The notes beneath the pieces were generated by a model. It did not search any database, had not been told where the DNA came from, and saw only the letters and a list, made by a program, of their open reading frames with translations. From assembly GCF_014858005.1 (NCBI RefSeq), contig NZ_JACYOT010000006.1, positions 62,001 to 126,000 on the forward strand: 64,000 nt of DNA. Reading direction: 5' to 3'. The translations under genes were made by a program, and so were the position numbers. The number at the start of each line of letters is the position of its first letter. The stretch's first letter is position 1. Source of the DNA: Propioniciclava soli. Lineage in GTDB: Bacteria; Actinomycetota; Actinomycetes; Propionibacteriales; Propionibacteriaceae. Of the stretch, positions 53,216-62,702 are shown piece after piece.

Positions 53216-53476
53216 GTGCAACTTGATCCGGACCAGATGAAAGACGTCGTGGCCCGGCTGCGCCGTGCCCAGGGCCAACTCGGCGGCATCATCGCGATGA
53301 TCGAGGGCGGTCGCGAATGTGAGGACATCGTGACGCAGCTCGCCGCCGCCGCCAAGGCGGTTGACCGCGCAGGATTCACGACCATCTCCCGCGGGTTGCG
53401 GCAGTGCCTCGCCGATCCCGAGCACTCCCAGGTGGATGCAGACAAGCTGGAGAAGATGTTCCTCTCCCTCGCCTGA
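53216..53476 (+). CDS. cstR: CsoR-family repressor of the CstR (persulfide-sensing) type
   Basis: 86 residues from GTG 53216, with GGGAGG upstream. The CsoR four-helix fold has LRRAQGQLGGIIAMIEGGREC with Cys35 and GLRQC with Cys64. In copper-sensing CsoR a His precedes the second Cys by four residues. Here that position is Gly60. Both Cys without the His is the CstR pattern, which forms di- or polysulfide links instead of binding Cu(I). It is next to a CoA-disulfide reductase-rhodanese gene with a matching operator. Confidence 0.82.
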   Translation: MQLDPDQMKDVVARLRRAQGQLGGIIAMIEGGRECEDIVTQLAAAAKAVDRAGFTTISRGLRQCLADPEHSQVDADKLEKMFLSLA

Positions 53477-53507
53477 ACCACCTTGGGCAACGGCTCGCCT
53501 GACGGGG

Positions 53508-55133
53508 TCAGGCAGCGCCCACCTCCTGGGTCCCCGCACGCCACGTGACGTACCCGCCGTCGAGGTTCACCGCGTCGCGGCCGTGCTGGGTGAGGATGCG
53601 GGCCGCGGTGTGCCCACGCACACCCACGGCGCAGTGCACCACGAGCGGCCCATCGGGGAGTTCGCCGAGGCGGTCGCGGAGCTCATCCATGGGGATCGGC
53701 AGCGCGCCGGGGATGGCGCCCGCCGCGAACTCCGTCGGCGTGCGCACGTCAACGACGGTTGCGCCGGCGGCCACGGCGGCGTCCAACTCGTGCCACTGGA
53801 GCGAGCGCGCCACACCCGAGCGCAGGTTGTCCGCGACGTGGCCGAGCAGGTTGACCGGGTCCTTTGCCGAGCCGAACTGGGGTGCGTAGGCGAGCTCGAG
53901 CTCGGCGAGCCCGGACGCTGTGATGCCGCCGGCCATCGCCGTGGCGATCACGTCGATGCGCTTGTCGACGCCCGCACGTCCCACCCCCTGGGCGCCGAGG
54001 ATGGCGTCGGACTCGGGATCGACGAGCAGCTTCAGCGCCAGCGACTCCGCACCGGGGTAGTAGCCCGCGTGCGAGGACGGATGGGTGTGGATGACGCGGT
54101 GGCGTCGCCCAGCGTCGCGGAGACGTTTCTCGTTGACGCCTGTGCTGGCGACCTGGAGCCCGAACACGCCCACGATCGCCGTGCCCAGCACGCGACGGGC
54201 GGTGCCGGGCGGCCCTGCGATGTCGTCGGCCACGCGCCGCCCGGCGAGGTTGGCGGTGTTGGCCAGCGGCACCAGGATGGGTTCCCCGTCGAGGGCGCCG
54301 ACCTTCTCCGCGGCGTCCCCGACCGCGTAGATGTCGGGGTCGTCGGTGCGGTGCCGCGCGTCGACCGCGATGCCGCCCCGCGGCCCCAGGGTGAGGCCGG
54401 CGTCCGTGGCCAGACGGGTCTCGGGGCGGACGCCGAGGGCGGCGATCACCAGGTCGGCCGGGAGGGTGGCGCCGGACGCCGTGGTGACGGTGTCGGCGCC
54501 GATGGCGGTGACATGGTCGCTCAGGTGCAGCGTCACCCCGTGCTCGCGCAGGGCGTCGTGCACGGGGGCTGCCATCTCGGGGTCCAGCGGCGCCATCACC
54601 TGGGGTAAGGCCTCGACGAGGGCGACACGCAGGCCGCGGTGCACCAGGTTCTCGGCCATCTCGACGCCGATGAAGCCCCCGCCGATCACGACGGCCGTCC
54701 GGGAGCCCGCCGCGGCCGCGACGATGGCGTCCAGATCCTCCACGCCGCGCAGGCTGAGGGCACGCTCGATCCCGGGGATCGGGGGACGCAGCGGGCGCGC
54801 CCCCGGTGAGAGGATGACCTTGTCGTAGGGGAGTTCCTCGGTGCCGCGGGCGTCGCGGGCCACCACGACGCGCCGCCCGCGATCGATCTCGATGGCCTCG
54901 GTGTTGAGCCGCACGTCCAGCCGGAATCGGTCGGCCAGGGACGCAGGCGTTTGGAGGAGCAGGGCCGAACGCTCTTCGATGACGCCGCCCACGTGGTAGG
55001 GGAGGCCGCAGTTGGCGAAGGACACGTAGCCGCTGCGCTCGAGCACGATGATCTCGGCGGATTCGTTGAGGCGCCGGAGCCGGGTCGCCGCGCTCATGCC
55101 GCCGGCGACGCCTCCGATGATGATGGCACGCAT
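53508..55133 (-). CDS. CoA-disulfide reductase fused to a rhodanese domain
   Basis: 541 residues. An FAD/NAD(P)H oxidoreductase (1-440) has the FAD motif GGVAGGMSAATRL, the single active Cys in SFANCGLPYHVGG (Cys42), a second Rossmann motif VVIGGGFIGVEMAE and the FAD site DIYAVGDAAE. A rhodanese domain (about 455-541) has the Cys loop HCAVGVRGH. Such CoADR-Rhd enzymes reduce CoA per- and polysulfides. Its promoter holds a palindrome that fits the CstR regulator encoded across a 31-base convergent gap. Confidence 0.92.
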   Translation of the reverse strand: MRAIIIGGVAGGMSAATRLRRLNESAEIIVLERSGYVSFANCGLPYHVGGVIEERSALLLQTPASLADRFRLDVRLNTEAIEIDRGRRVVVARDARGTEELPYDKVILSPGARPLRPPIPGIERALSLRGVEDLDAIVAAAAGSRTAVVIGGGFIGVEMAENLVHRGLRVALVEALPQVMAPLDPEMAAPVHDALREHGVTLHLSDHVTAIGADTVTTASGATLPADLVIAALGVRPETRLATDAGLTLGPRGGIAVDARHRTDDPDIYAVGDAAEKVGALDGEPILVPLANTANLAGRRVADDIAGPPGTARRVLGTAIVGVFGLQVASTGVNEKRLRDAGRRHRVIHTHPSSHAGYYPGAESLALKLLVDPESDAILGAQGVGRAGVDKRIDVIATAMAGGITASGLAELELAYAPQFGSAKDPVNLLGHVADNLRSGVARSLQWHELDAAVAAGATVVDVRTPTEFAAGAIPGALPIPMDELRDRLGELPDGPLVVHCAVGVRGHTAARILTQHGRDAVNLDGGYVTWRAGTQEVGAA

Positions 55134-55141
55134 GACGCCAC

Positions 55142-55159
55142 TATACCCCTGGGGGTATA
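55142..55159. promoter_or_regulatory. CstR-type operator between the reductase and the CxxC microprotein
   Basis: TATACCCC and GGGGTATA form a perfect inverted repeat around TG, 9 bases from the reductase start codon. It matches the operator style before the repressor. Because it lies between divergent genes, both could be controlled. Confidence 0.75.
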
Positions 55160-55247
55160 CTGGTCGGTGACGGCTCACCCCATTGCGCGGATGGGCCCGA
55201 CCGGAACCCGACGTCCGAACGCGACGATCGATACGAGAGGAACTTCC

Positions 55248-55415
55248 ATGTGCCGACCCGTCCCCTGCAAGCGCTGCGGCAAGACCACCTGGGCCGGATG
55301 CGGGCAGCACGTCGACGCCGTGCGGGCCTCGGTGCCCGCGGGTGAATGGTGCGGCGGCCACGCCGACGACCCCGCCGCGAGGAAGGGGTTGTTCGCCCGC
55401 CTGACTGGGCGCTGA
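55248..55415 (+). CDS. Small Cys-rich protein (CxxC type)
   Basis: 55 residues from ATG 55248, with GAGAGGAA upstream. CRPVPCKRCGKTTWAGCGQH carries four Cys and a His that could hold a Zn ion, and the C-terminus is short and basic (GLFARLTGR). I recall similar small proteins in many actinobacteria with unknown function. Sharing the CstR-type operator region with the reductase hints at a role in sulfur stress. Confidence 0.72.
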   Translation: MCRPVPCKRCGKTTWAGCGQHVDAVRASVPAGEWCGGHADDPAARKGLFARLTGR

Positions 55416-55452
55416 CCCCCGGGCGCGCCGGGGCGACGCCTCCCCCCTGGCG

Positions 55453-55508
55453 GGCATTTGGACCCGAGGAAATCGCGCCATGGCGCCATTTCCTCGGGTC
55501 CAAATGCC
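55453..55508. repeat. 56-bp palindrome, copy 2
   Basis: Same as the element at 53088-53143 with one substitution in the left arm (C in place of G at 55474), leaving one mismatched pair. It lies between the CxxC microprotein and the DUF4129 operon, without coding overlap. Confidence 0.9.
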
Positions 55509-55558
55509 AAGTCGGTGCCAACCCGGACGGTGGTAGGGGCACCGTTTAGACTCCGGGC

Positions 55559-56293
55559 ATGGAGCGGGCGCAGCGGGGGAGGGTCGTGGGCGTGGCGCTC
55601 GGCACGGTCGCCCTGCTGCTCGTGATGGCCTGGGCGGCGACGAGCCCGCTCGGCCCGCTGCTGCAGGACACTCCACGGCCGACGACACCTCCCTCGCCCA
55701 TGGTCGTGCCCACCGCCTCGCCCGAGCCCGCCCCGACGCAGACGATGTTTCCCGAGATCGAACCCAACGAGACCGCCACCCAGGTGTTCGGCTGGGTCCT
55801 GATGACCGTGGGGGCGCTGCTGGGGCTCCTCGTGCTCGCCGTGCTCGTCCGCTGGCTGCTCCGCGTGCGGTGGCGCGCGCCGGGGGTCGGCCGCGGTGGG
55901 GACGAGACGCGCACCGAGGAGGGCGTCGAGGTGTCCGCCGACGAGATCACCGCCGACGCCGCCGAGACGCTCGCCGCGTCCCTCGCCCGCCTCCGCAGCG
56001 GCCTGGCCGTGGGTGACGCCATCGTCGCCTGCTGGCGCCGGCTGGAGGAGGTGGCGGCGGCGTCCGGCGTGCCGCGCGGCCCGGCCGACACGGCGGAGGA
56101 ATTCACCGTGGACGTGCTCCGCCACACCCCGGCCGATCCGGCCGATCTGCACCGCCTCGCCGACCTCTACCGGGCGGCGATGTTCTCCGGACGCCCCCTC
56201 GGCGACGCGGCCCGCGACCGGGCCGTCGACTGCCTGGAGAGCCTGCTCGCCGCGTTCGCCGCCGGCGCCCCCCACGACGGAGCCCGCCCGTGA
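55559..56293 (+). CDS. DUF4129 membrane protein
   Basis: 244 residues with an N-terminal membrane helix (about 8-28), a Pro/Thr-rich exported stretch, a second helix (about 75-100) and a cytoplasmic helical domain (about 125-235; FTVDVLRHTPADPADLHRLA, then YRAAMFSGRPL). This is the DUF4129 pattern found with MoxR and DUF58 genes. It is the first gene of a five-gene operon in which each gene overlaps the next by four bases. Probable role in envelope or peptidoglycan-related assembly. Confidence 0.82.
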   Translation: MERAQRGRVVGVALGTVALLLVMAWAATSPLGPLLQDTPRPTTPPSPMVVPTASPEPAPTQTMFPEIEPNETATQVFGWVLMTVGALLGLLVLAVLVRWLLRVRWRAPGVGRGGDETRTEEGVEVSADEITADAAETLAASLARLRSGLAVGDAIVACWRRLEEVAAASGVPRGPADTAEEFTVDVLRHTPADPADLHRLADLYRAAMFSGRPLGDAARDRAVDCLESLLAAFAAGAPHDGARP

Positions 56294-56796
56294 CGCCGGC
56301 GCTGCGCGGCCTGCTCGGCGTCCTGGCCAAGGTCGGGGCCGTCGTGGCGGGGGTGTTGCTGCTCGCGTCCGTCCTGGGGTTGGCGTTCCAGCCGGCGGGG
56401 TGGGTGGCCCTCGGCGTCGGGGTGGCCGTGGTGGGGTGGCTCATCGGCCGGCCGGCCGCGGCCCCGGTCGCCTGGCCCGCGCCGCCCCGTCCGCCCGGCA
56501 CCCTGAACGCCAAGGCGGACGCCGCCGCGGACGCCTGGGCCTTCCGACTCGCCGGCGCGCGGCCCGGCCGCGCTTTCTCGACGCGGTACCTGGCGGACGC
56601 CCTGGCCGAGATCACCGCGGCCAAGCTCGCCGCGATGCCGGGCGTCGACCCCACCGACGTGTGGGCGTCCGCTCCCGACCACCTCTCGCCGCAGCTGCGC
56701 GCCCACCTGGCCACGCGCGATGATCCGGACGCCGTGCCGCCCCCACTCAACCGGCGCGTCCTGCGCTCCCTGCTCGCCGAACTGGAGGACCTGTGA
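56290..56796 (+). CDS. Membrane protein of the MoxR/DUF58 operon
   Basis: 168 residues from GTG 56290. Two N-terminal helices (about 10-60) precede a soluble helical region (about 75-165; WAFRLAGARPGRAFSTRYLA). It overlaps both neighbours. It is found at this position in related actinobacterial operons, but its role is unknown. Confidence 0.7.
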   Translation: MTPALRGLLGVLAKVGAVVAGVLLLASVLGLAFQPAGWVALGVGVAVVGWLIGRPAAAPVAWPAPPRPPGTLNAKADAAADAWAFRLAGARPGRAFSTRYLADALAEITAAKLAAMPGVDPTDVWASAPDHLSPQLRAHLATRDDPDAVPPPLNRRVLRSLLAELEDL

Positions 56797-57863
56797 CCCA
56801 ACCCGAACGCCCGTCCACCGACCCCGCCCGGGCCGCCACCGCACCCGGACCCACGCCAGGGCCCACGCCCGGCCGCCCGCACGAACGCCTCCATCCCGAC
56901 CGGCTGGCCGCGGCCGCGGCGGCGGCGTCCCGGGTGCTGGACGAGGTCGACCGCGCCGTGGTCGGCAAGCGCGAGCACCTCACGGTGGTGCTCGCGGGCG
57001 TGCTCGCCGGCGGGCACGTGCTGCTGGAGGATCTCCCCGGGCTCGGCAAGACCCTCGCCGCCCGCTCGCTGGCCCAGGCGCTCGGGCTGGAGTTCCGCCG
57101 CGCCCAGTTCACGCCCGACCTGCTGCCCTCCGACGTGACGGGCAGCTTCGTCTACGACCAAGCCCGCGCGGAGTTCTCCTTCCGCGCGGGGCCGCTGTTC
57201 GCAGGGCTGCTTCTGGCCGATGAGATCAACCGGACGCCGCCGAAGACGCAGGCGGCCCTGCTCGAGGCGATGCAGGAGCGGCAGGTCACGGTCGAGGGCA
57301 CGACCTTCCCGCTGCCGCGTCCGTTCCACGTGCTCGCCACCGCCAACCCGATCGAGCACGAGGGCACCTACCCGCTGCCCGAGGCGCAGCTCGACCGCTT
57401 CCTGCTGCGCGTGTCGTTCGGCTACCCGAGCGCCGACGAGGAGTGGGAGGTGCTCAGCCGCCGCATCGGGCGGGGGCGGGAGGAGCAACAGGTCGCCCGC
57501 GTGCTGGACGCCGACGGCCTGCTCGCCGTGCAGGAGGCCGTGGAGCGCGTCCACGTCGCCGAATCGGTCGGACGCTACGTCGTCGCCCTGGCCGGCGCGA
57601 CGCGGCACCACCCGAGCGTGCTGGTGGGCGCCTCGCCCCGCGGCTCGCTCGCCCTGCTGACCGCCGGGCGCGCGCTCGCGCTGATCCGGGGACGCGACTT
57701 CGTGGTGCCCGAGGACGTCAAGGCCTTGGCGCGGCCGGCCCTCGTCCACCGCATCGTCGTCAAGCCCGAGCTGTGGCTGGAGGACGTCGGGCCTGCGACG
57801 ATCGTCGACCAGGTGGTCGCCCAGGTGCCCGTGCCCGACGCCGACGACCTCGAACCGGCGTGA
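56793..57863 (+). CDS. MoxR-family AAA+ ATPase
   Basis: 356 residues. A Pro-rich N-terminal stretch (about 1-35) is followed by the AAA+ core with Walker A LLEDLPGLGKTLAAR (about 73-87), Walker B LLADEINRTPPKTQA and sensor 1 LATANPIEHEGTYPLPEAQ. The lid domain ends at about 355. MoxR proteins act as chaperones with von Willebrand- and DUF58-type partners. The DUF58 gene follows with a four-base overlap (GTGA). Confidence 0.93.
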   Translation: MTQPERPSTDPARAATAPGPTPGPTPGRPHERLHPDRLAAAAAAASRVLDEVDRAVVGKREHLTVVLAGVLAGGHVLLEDLPGLGKTLAARSLAQALGLEFRRAQFTPDLLPSDVTGSFVYDQARAEFSFRAGPLFAGLLLADEINRTPPKTQAALLEAMQERQVTVEGTTFPLPRPFHVLATANPIEHEGTYPLPEAQLDRFLLRVSFGYPSADEEWEVLSRRIGRGREEQQVARVLDADGLLAVQEAVERVHVAESVGRYVVALAGATRHHPSVLVGASPRGSLALLTAGRALALIRGRDFVVPEDVKALARPALVHRIVVKPELWLEDVGPATIVDQVVAQVPVPDADDLEPA

Positions 57864-59179
57864 CCGTGAGCAGCGCGGCGGGCGTGGGCGAGCGGGCCGA
57901 CGCGGCGGGCCGGTGGGCCCCCACGGCCGCGCTCGTCCGGTCGGCCGCGCTGGGCGTGGCGCTGGTGGTGGCCGCCGCCGTCCTCGGCCGCCTCGACCTC
58001 GCTGTGCTCGCCACGCCGTTCGTCGTGCACGGTGCCTGGGCGCTGCTGACGCGGCCGGGCACCACCCCGACGGCGCGCGTCCGGGCCCGCCAGCAGGCGC
58101 TGGCCGAGGGCCGGGCCGCGCGGATCGGCGTCCGCCTGAACGCACCGGCGCCGCAGGTCGTGGCGGCCTGGGGGGACGTTCCGGGCGACTGGGCCGCCCG
58201 CTCGGCGGTGCTGGACGCCAAAACGGACGACGTCACGTTGCGCCTGACCCCCGACCGCTGGGGCCGCCACCGGCTGCCCGGCGCGACGGTCGTGCTGTCG
58301 GACGCCGCGTGGGCCTGGCGGGCGACCCTCGTCACCGAGGAGACGGGGCTGCTCGTGCGCCCGGCGGCGCTCGACCTGGTTGGCGGCAGCGGCGTGGCGC
58401 GGCCGATCGGCGTGACGGGGCAGCACACGTCCGCGGCACCAGGGGACGGCAGCGCACTGAGCCACGTGCGGGAGTTCCGGCCCGGCGATCGGCTGCGACG
58501 CATCAACTGGCGGGTCACCTCGCGCAAGGGCGGGCTGCACGTCAACGCCACGCTCACCGATCGCGACACCCATGTGCTGATCGTCACCGACACCGGCACC
58601 GACCTGCCCGGTGTGGAGCGCGAGGAGGCCACGAGCCTCGACCTCATGGCCCGGGCGGTTGCCGCCATCAGCCAGCACTACCTCGGGCTGGGGGACCGGG
58701 TGCGGGTCCACGACCTGGCCCGCCGCATCCCGGCGTTGCCCGCGGGGTCGGGCCCGCGGCAGGCCCGCTCGATCCTCGAGGCGCTCGGCCGGATGGAGCG
58801 CGGCGGCCGCGCCCGGACGCCCGACCGCCGCGTCGAATCGCTGGTGCCGGGCACCCTGGTGTTCTTCTGCTCACCGCTGCTGCACGAGCGCGCGATCACC
58901 GAGCTGGTCCGGCTCACCCGCGGCGGCGCCGAGGTGGTGTGCATCGACACCTTCCCCGAGCGGCTGGGCACCAAGGCCGGGCTGCCGCGACGCTCGGCCG
59001 ATGAATCCTGGGCCGCGGAGGCCTGGCAGCTGCGCCGCCTCGGCCGGACGGCCACGATCACCGGGCTCAACCGCATCGGCGTCCCGGTCGTGCCATGGCG
59101 CGGGCCGGCCTCGCTGGGCGGGGTGCTGCTGGCCATGGCCCAGGCGCGATCGGCACCGCGGGCGGGGGCCCGGGGATGA
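57860..59179 (+). CDS. DUF58 domain protein
   Basis: 439 residues from GTG 57860. Two N-terminal membrane helices (about 30-60) precede the DUF58 core (LSHVREFRPGDRLRRINWRV near 210-230) and a vWA-like fold with THVLIVTDTGTD. It works with MoxR and DUF4129 proteins in an uncharacterised envelope function. Length and layout are normal for the family. Confidence 0.88.
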   Translation: MTVSSAAGVGERADAAGRWAPTAALVRSAALGVALVVAAAVLGRLDLAVLATPFVVHGAWALLTRPGTTPTARVRARQQALAEGRAARIGVRLNAPAPQVVAAWGDVPGDWAARSAVLDAKTDDVTLRLTPDRWGRHRLPGATVVLSDAAWAWRATLVTEETGLLVRPAALDLVGGSGVARPIGVTGQHTSAAPGDGSALSHVREFRPGDRLRRINWRVTSRKGGLHVNATLTDRDTHVLIVTDTGTDLPGVEREEATSLDLMARAVAAISQHYLGLGDRVRVHDLARRIPALPAGSGPRQARSILEALGRMERGGRARTPDRRVESLVPGTLVFFCSPLLHERAITELVRLTRGGAEVVCIDTFPERLGTKAGLPRRSADESWAAEAWQLRRLGRTATITGLNRIGVPVVPWRGPASLGGVLLAMAQARSAPRAGARG

Positions 59180-59778
59180 CCCGGGGCGAGCGGACGCGGC
59201 GGGTCGCGCGGGTGCCGGGTGTCGGGGACGCGCTGGGGTTCGTGGGGGGCTGGGCGGCGTGGGCCGGGCAGCGGGTGAGCCCGTGGGGGTTCACCGTGCG
59301 CGCGCTGCACCTGCTCGCCGTCGCCGGGGTGGCGTGGTGGGCGTGGCCGCAGGCGCCGGGCGGGCCGGCCTGGCTGGCGGCGCTCGTGGTCGCGGCCCTG
59401 GCGATCGGCGTCGTCGCGCTGGGGCTGGAGGAACTGGCCGCCTGGGAGCTGGCGGCCCTGGCCCTGTGGTGGGTGGCGGCCGGCGCAGCCACGCCGTGGC
59501 CGCTGTGGGTGGGCGCAGCGGCGCTGCTCGGCCTGGCACACCTCAGCGCCGCGGCGATGGCGTCCGCGCCCGTCCACGTCGGCATCGGACGCCGCGCCGC
59601 CGGGGTGGTCGCGGCGCGTGCGGCCGGATACCTGGCGGTCGTGGCCCTCGCGTCCGGGCTGGTCGTGGCCGCCGGGCTGCTCGGCGGTGCCGTGCCGCGC
59701 GGCTGGTGGTGGGTCGCGCTGGTGGCCGCCGCCGTGCTGGCGGGAGCCGTCGCGCTGGCTCGCTCCGGCCGGCGCTGA
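59176..59778 (+). CDS. Polytopic membrane protein at the end of the DUF58 operon
   Basis: 200 residues. After a basic N-terminus there are about five hydrophobic helices, very rich in Ala, Val, Trp and Gly (GVAWWAWPQAPGGPAWLAAL). It overlaps the DUF58 gene (ATGA). No domain or conserved polar residues stand out. It ends 8 bases before the convergent hemL stop. Confidence 0.68.
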   Translation: MTRGERTRRVARVPGVGDALGFVGGWAAWAGQRVSPWGFTVRALHLLAVAGVAWWAWPQAPGGPAWLAALVVAALAIGVVALGLEELAAWELAALALWWVAAGAATPWPLWVGAAALLGLAHLSAAAMASAPVHVGIGRRAAGVVAARAAGYLAVVALASGLVVAAGLLGGAVPRGWWWVALVAAAVLAGAVALARSGRR

Positions 59779-59786
59779 GCCCCCGC

Positions 59787-61115
59787 TCAGGCAGGCGTCG
59801 GCGCCACCGCGGACGCCGCCGCGCGGGCCGCCGCGGGCAGCGCGGCGGCGATCCGGCCCATGGCCGCGTCGTCGTGCGCGGAGCTCAGGAACCAGGCTTC
59901 GTAGACGCTCGGCGGCAGGGCGACGCCGGCGTCCAGCATCGCGTGGAAGAACGCGGTGTACCGGAAGGCCTCCTGGCGCTGCGCGGCCGCGTAGTTGGCG
60001 ACGCCCTCGCCGGCGGCGTGCTCGCCGAAGAACACGCTGAACAGGTTGCCGGCGCGCTGCACGCGGTGGGCGACGCCCGCGGCGTCCAGGGCCGCGGCGA
60101 CCTCGTCCTGCAGCTCGGCCGACACCCGGTCCACGTGGGCGTACACGGCGTCGTCGGCCAGCCGCAGCGTGGCGATGCCGGCCGCGGTCGCCAGCGGATT
60201 GCCGCTCAAGGTGCCCGCCTGGTACACGGGGCCCAGCGGGGCCAAGAGGTCCATCAGCGCCGCGGGCCCGCCGAGCGCCGCCAGCGGCATGCCGCCGCCG
60301 ACGACCTTGCCGAAGGTCACGAGATCGGGCGTCCAACCGGCGGCCTCGTCGGATTCCAGACCCCACCAGCCCGCCGGGCCCACGCGGAACCCGGTCAGCA
60401 CCTCATCAGAGATCATCAGCGCGCCGTGGGCGCTGGTCAGGGCCCGGATCGCGGCGTTGAAGCCCGGCGCCGGCGGCACCACGCCCATGTTGGCCGGCGC
60501 CGCCTCGGTGATCACACACGCGATGTCGTCGCCCCGCTCGGCGAACGCCGCCTCCAGCGCGGCGACGTCGTTGTAGGGCAGCACCAGCGTGTCGGACGCC
60601 GCCGCCCGCGTCACGCCCGCCGAGCCGGGCAGGCCCGCCGTCGCGACGCCGGAGCCGGCTGCGGCGAGCAGGGCGTCGGAGTGGCCGTGGTAACAGCCGG
60701 CGAACTTCACGATCACGTCGCGCCCGGTCGCCCCGCGCGCCACGCGGATCGCCGTCATCGTCGCCTCGGTGCCGGTCGAGGTGAACCGCACCTTCTCGGC
60801 GGAGGGCACGCGGCCGCGGATGAGCTCGGCCAGCTCCACCTCCGCCGTCGTCGGCGCGCCGAAGGACAGGCCGCGCGCGGCGGCGTCCGTCACCGCGGCC
60901 ACCACCTCGGGGTGGGCGTGCCCGAGCAGCGCGGGCCCCCACGAGCACACCAGGTCGACGTACGTGCGGCCGAAGACGTCCACCACGTGCGGCCCGGACG
61001 CCGACGCGAGGAACACCGGCGTGCCGCCCACCGACCCGAAGGCCCGTACGGGCGAACTCACCCCGCCCGGAATCACGGCGCAGGCGCGGGCATAGACCTC
61101 GGCCATGTCGGTCAC
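59787..61115 (-). CDS. hemL: Glutamate-1-semialdehyde 2,1-aminomutase
   Basis: 442 residues from GTG 61115, with AAGGAG upstream. It converts glutamate-1-semialdehyde to 5-aminolevulinate in the C5 heme route, using [50 protein letters not shown] and the PLP Lys in [16 protein letters not shown] (about 270) are all present. Same strand as hemB and hemD, with putP between. Confidence 0.96.
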   Translation of the reverse strand: MTDMAEVYARACAVIPGGVSSPVRAFGSVGGTPVFLASASGPHVVDVFGRTYVDLVCSWGPALLGHAHPEVVAAVTDAAARGLSFGAPTTAEVELAELIRGRVPSAEKVRFTSTGTEATMTAIRVARGATGRDVIVKFAGCYHGHSDALLAAAGSGVATAGLPGSAGVTRAAASDTLVLPYNDVAALEAAFAERGDDIACVITEAAPANMGVVPPAPGFNAAIRALTSAHGALMISDEVLTGFRVGPAGWWGLESDEAAGWTPDLVTFGKVVGGGMPLAALGGPAALMDLLAPLGPVYQAGTLSGNPLATAAGIATLRLADDAVYAHVDRVSAELQDEVAAALDAAGVAHRVQRAGNLFSVFFGEHAAGEGVANYAAAQRQEAFRYTAFFHAMLDAGVALPPSVYEAWFLSSAHDDAAMGRIAAALPAAARAAASAVAPTPA

Positions 61116-61193
61116 GAGTGGGCTCCTTCCGGTGGCGGTTTCCCCACCGTACCGCGCCCCTCGGACAGTCTTCGCCGGCGTCGGCGACCCACC

Positions 61194-62666
61194 TCAGTGG
61201 CGCGCGAGGGCGGCGACCTCCTCGAACTCGGCGTCCACGCCGGACGGGGCGCCGGTGAGCCGCGACACCCCGACGGCGACCAGCAGGTTGGCGAGGAACC
61301 CGGGCAGGATCTCGTAGAGATCGAACAGGCCGCCGTCGACCGATCCCCACCAGAACACGACGAGGGCGCCGACGATCATCCCGGCGAGCGCGCCCACGCT
61401 CGTGAGTCGGCGCCAGAACAGGGAGAGCAGGATCGTCGGGCCGAACCCGGCACCGAAGCCGGCCCAGGCGAACGCCACCAGATCAAGAATCGTGCCCGAG
61501 GGGTTGAGCGCCAGGAGCGCGGCCACGACGGACACCAGCAGGACGCCCGCGCGGCCGAGCCACAGCCCACCCCGGGCGCTGATCTCGCGGCCGGCGAAGG
61601 CGCGGAAGATGTCCTCCACGAGGGCGGAGCTGGTGACCAACAGCTGCGAGGAGATGGTGGACATGATCGCGGCCAGGATCGCCGCCAGCAGGAACCCGGC
61701 CAGCAGCGGGTGGAACAGCAGCTGGCCCAAAGTGATGAAGACCGCCTCGGGGTTGGCGAGCTGGCCGGTGTCGTGGGTGTAGACGGCGATGCCGACCAGC
61801 GCGGTCGCGGCGGCACCGAGGCAGCTCAGCACCATCCACGTGATGCCGATGCGCCGTCCGGCCGTGGCCTCGGCGGCGTCCGTCAGGGCCATGAACCGCA
61901 CGAGAATGTGCGGCTGCCCGAAATAGCCCAGCCCCCACGACAGCGACGACACCACGCCCACCACGGTGGCCCCGCTGGTGAAGCTGAGCAGGCTCGGGTC
62001 GACGGCGTTGATGGCGTCGAGCATCGCGCCCGGGCCGCCCACGTGGATCACGCCCACGATCGGCAGCAGCACGAGGGCGGTGACCATCATGCAGCCCTGG
62101 ACGACGTCGGTCCACGACACGGCCAAGAAGCCGCCCACCAGCGTGTACAGCACTGTGACCCCGGCGACGAGCAGCATGCCGGCAAGGTAGGGCAGCCCGA
62201 ACGACGACTCGAAGAACGTCCCGCCGGCGACCATGCCGGACGACACGTACAGCGTGAAGAACACGAGGATGATCGCCCCGGCCACCAGGCGGATGGCGTA
62301 CGGGTCGCGCAACCGGGCACCGAGGTAGGACGGCAGCGTGATCGAGTCGGCCGCGAGCTGCGTGTAGGCGCGCAACCGGGGCGCGACGAATTTCCAGTTG
62401 AGCCAGGCGCCGACGGTCAGGCCAACCGCGATCCACAACTCGACGAGCCCGGAGAGGTAGAGCGCTCCCGGCAGCCCCATGAGCAGCCAGCCCGACATGT
62501 CGGACGCCCCGGCCGACAGTGCGGCGACGAACGGGCCCAACCCGCGGCCGCCGAGCATGAAGTCACCGAGGTCCTTCGTGCGGGCCTGGGCCACGAACCC
62601 GATGGTCACCATCGCGATCAGGTAGATCAGCATGGAGACGACTTGCCAGATGAGGTCCGTTCCCAT
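61194..62666 (-). CDS. putP: Sodium/proline symporter (SSS family)
   Basis: 490 residues with about 13 membrane helices. FMLGGRGLGPFVAALSAGASDMSGW with the Na+ site and MGLPGALYLSGLVELWIAVG are hallmarks of PutP. A later helix has GYFGQPHILVRFMAL. It imports proline with Na+. Its place between heme genes looks incidental. The gap to hemB is 36 bases, to hemL 78, so partial co-transcription is possible. Confidence 0.92.
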   Translation of the reverse strand: MGTDLIWQVVSMLIYLIAMVTIGFVAQARTKDLGDFMLGGRGLGPFVAALSAGASDMSGWLLMGLPGALYLSGLVELWIAVGLTVGAWLNWKFVAPRLRAYTQLAADSITLPSYLGARLRDPYAIRLVAGAIILVFFTLYVSSGMVAGGTFFESSFGLPYLAGMLLVAGVTVLYTLVGGFLAVSWTDVVQGCMMVTALVLLPIVGVIHVGGPGAMLDAINAVDPSLLSFTSGATVVGVVSSLSWGLGYFGQPHILVRFMALTDAAEATAGRRIGITWMVLSCLGAAATALVGIAVYTHDTGQLANPEAVFITLGQLLFHPLLAGFLLAAILAAIMSTISSQLLVTSSALVEDIFRAFAGREISARGGLWLGRAGVLLVSVVAALLALNPSGTILDLVAFAWAGFGAGFGPTILLSLFWRRLTSVGALAGMIVGALVVFWWGSVDGGLFDLYEILPGFLANLLVAVGVSRLTGAPSGVDAEFEEVAALARH

Positions 62667-62702
62667 GGGGTCCTCCCGGGGCGAGAAGCGATGCCCGGGA
62701 GG

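Noticed and set aside
53216-53476. Copper-sensing CsoR
   Set aside because: The His of the Cys-His-Cys copper site is replaced by Gly, and the neighbouring gene is a persulfide enzyme.
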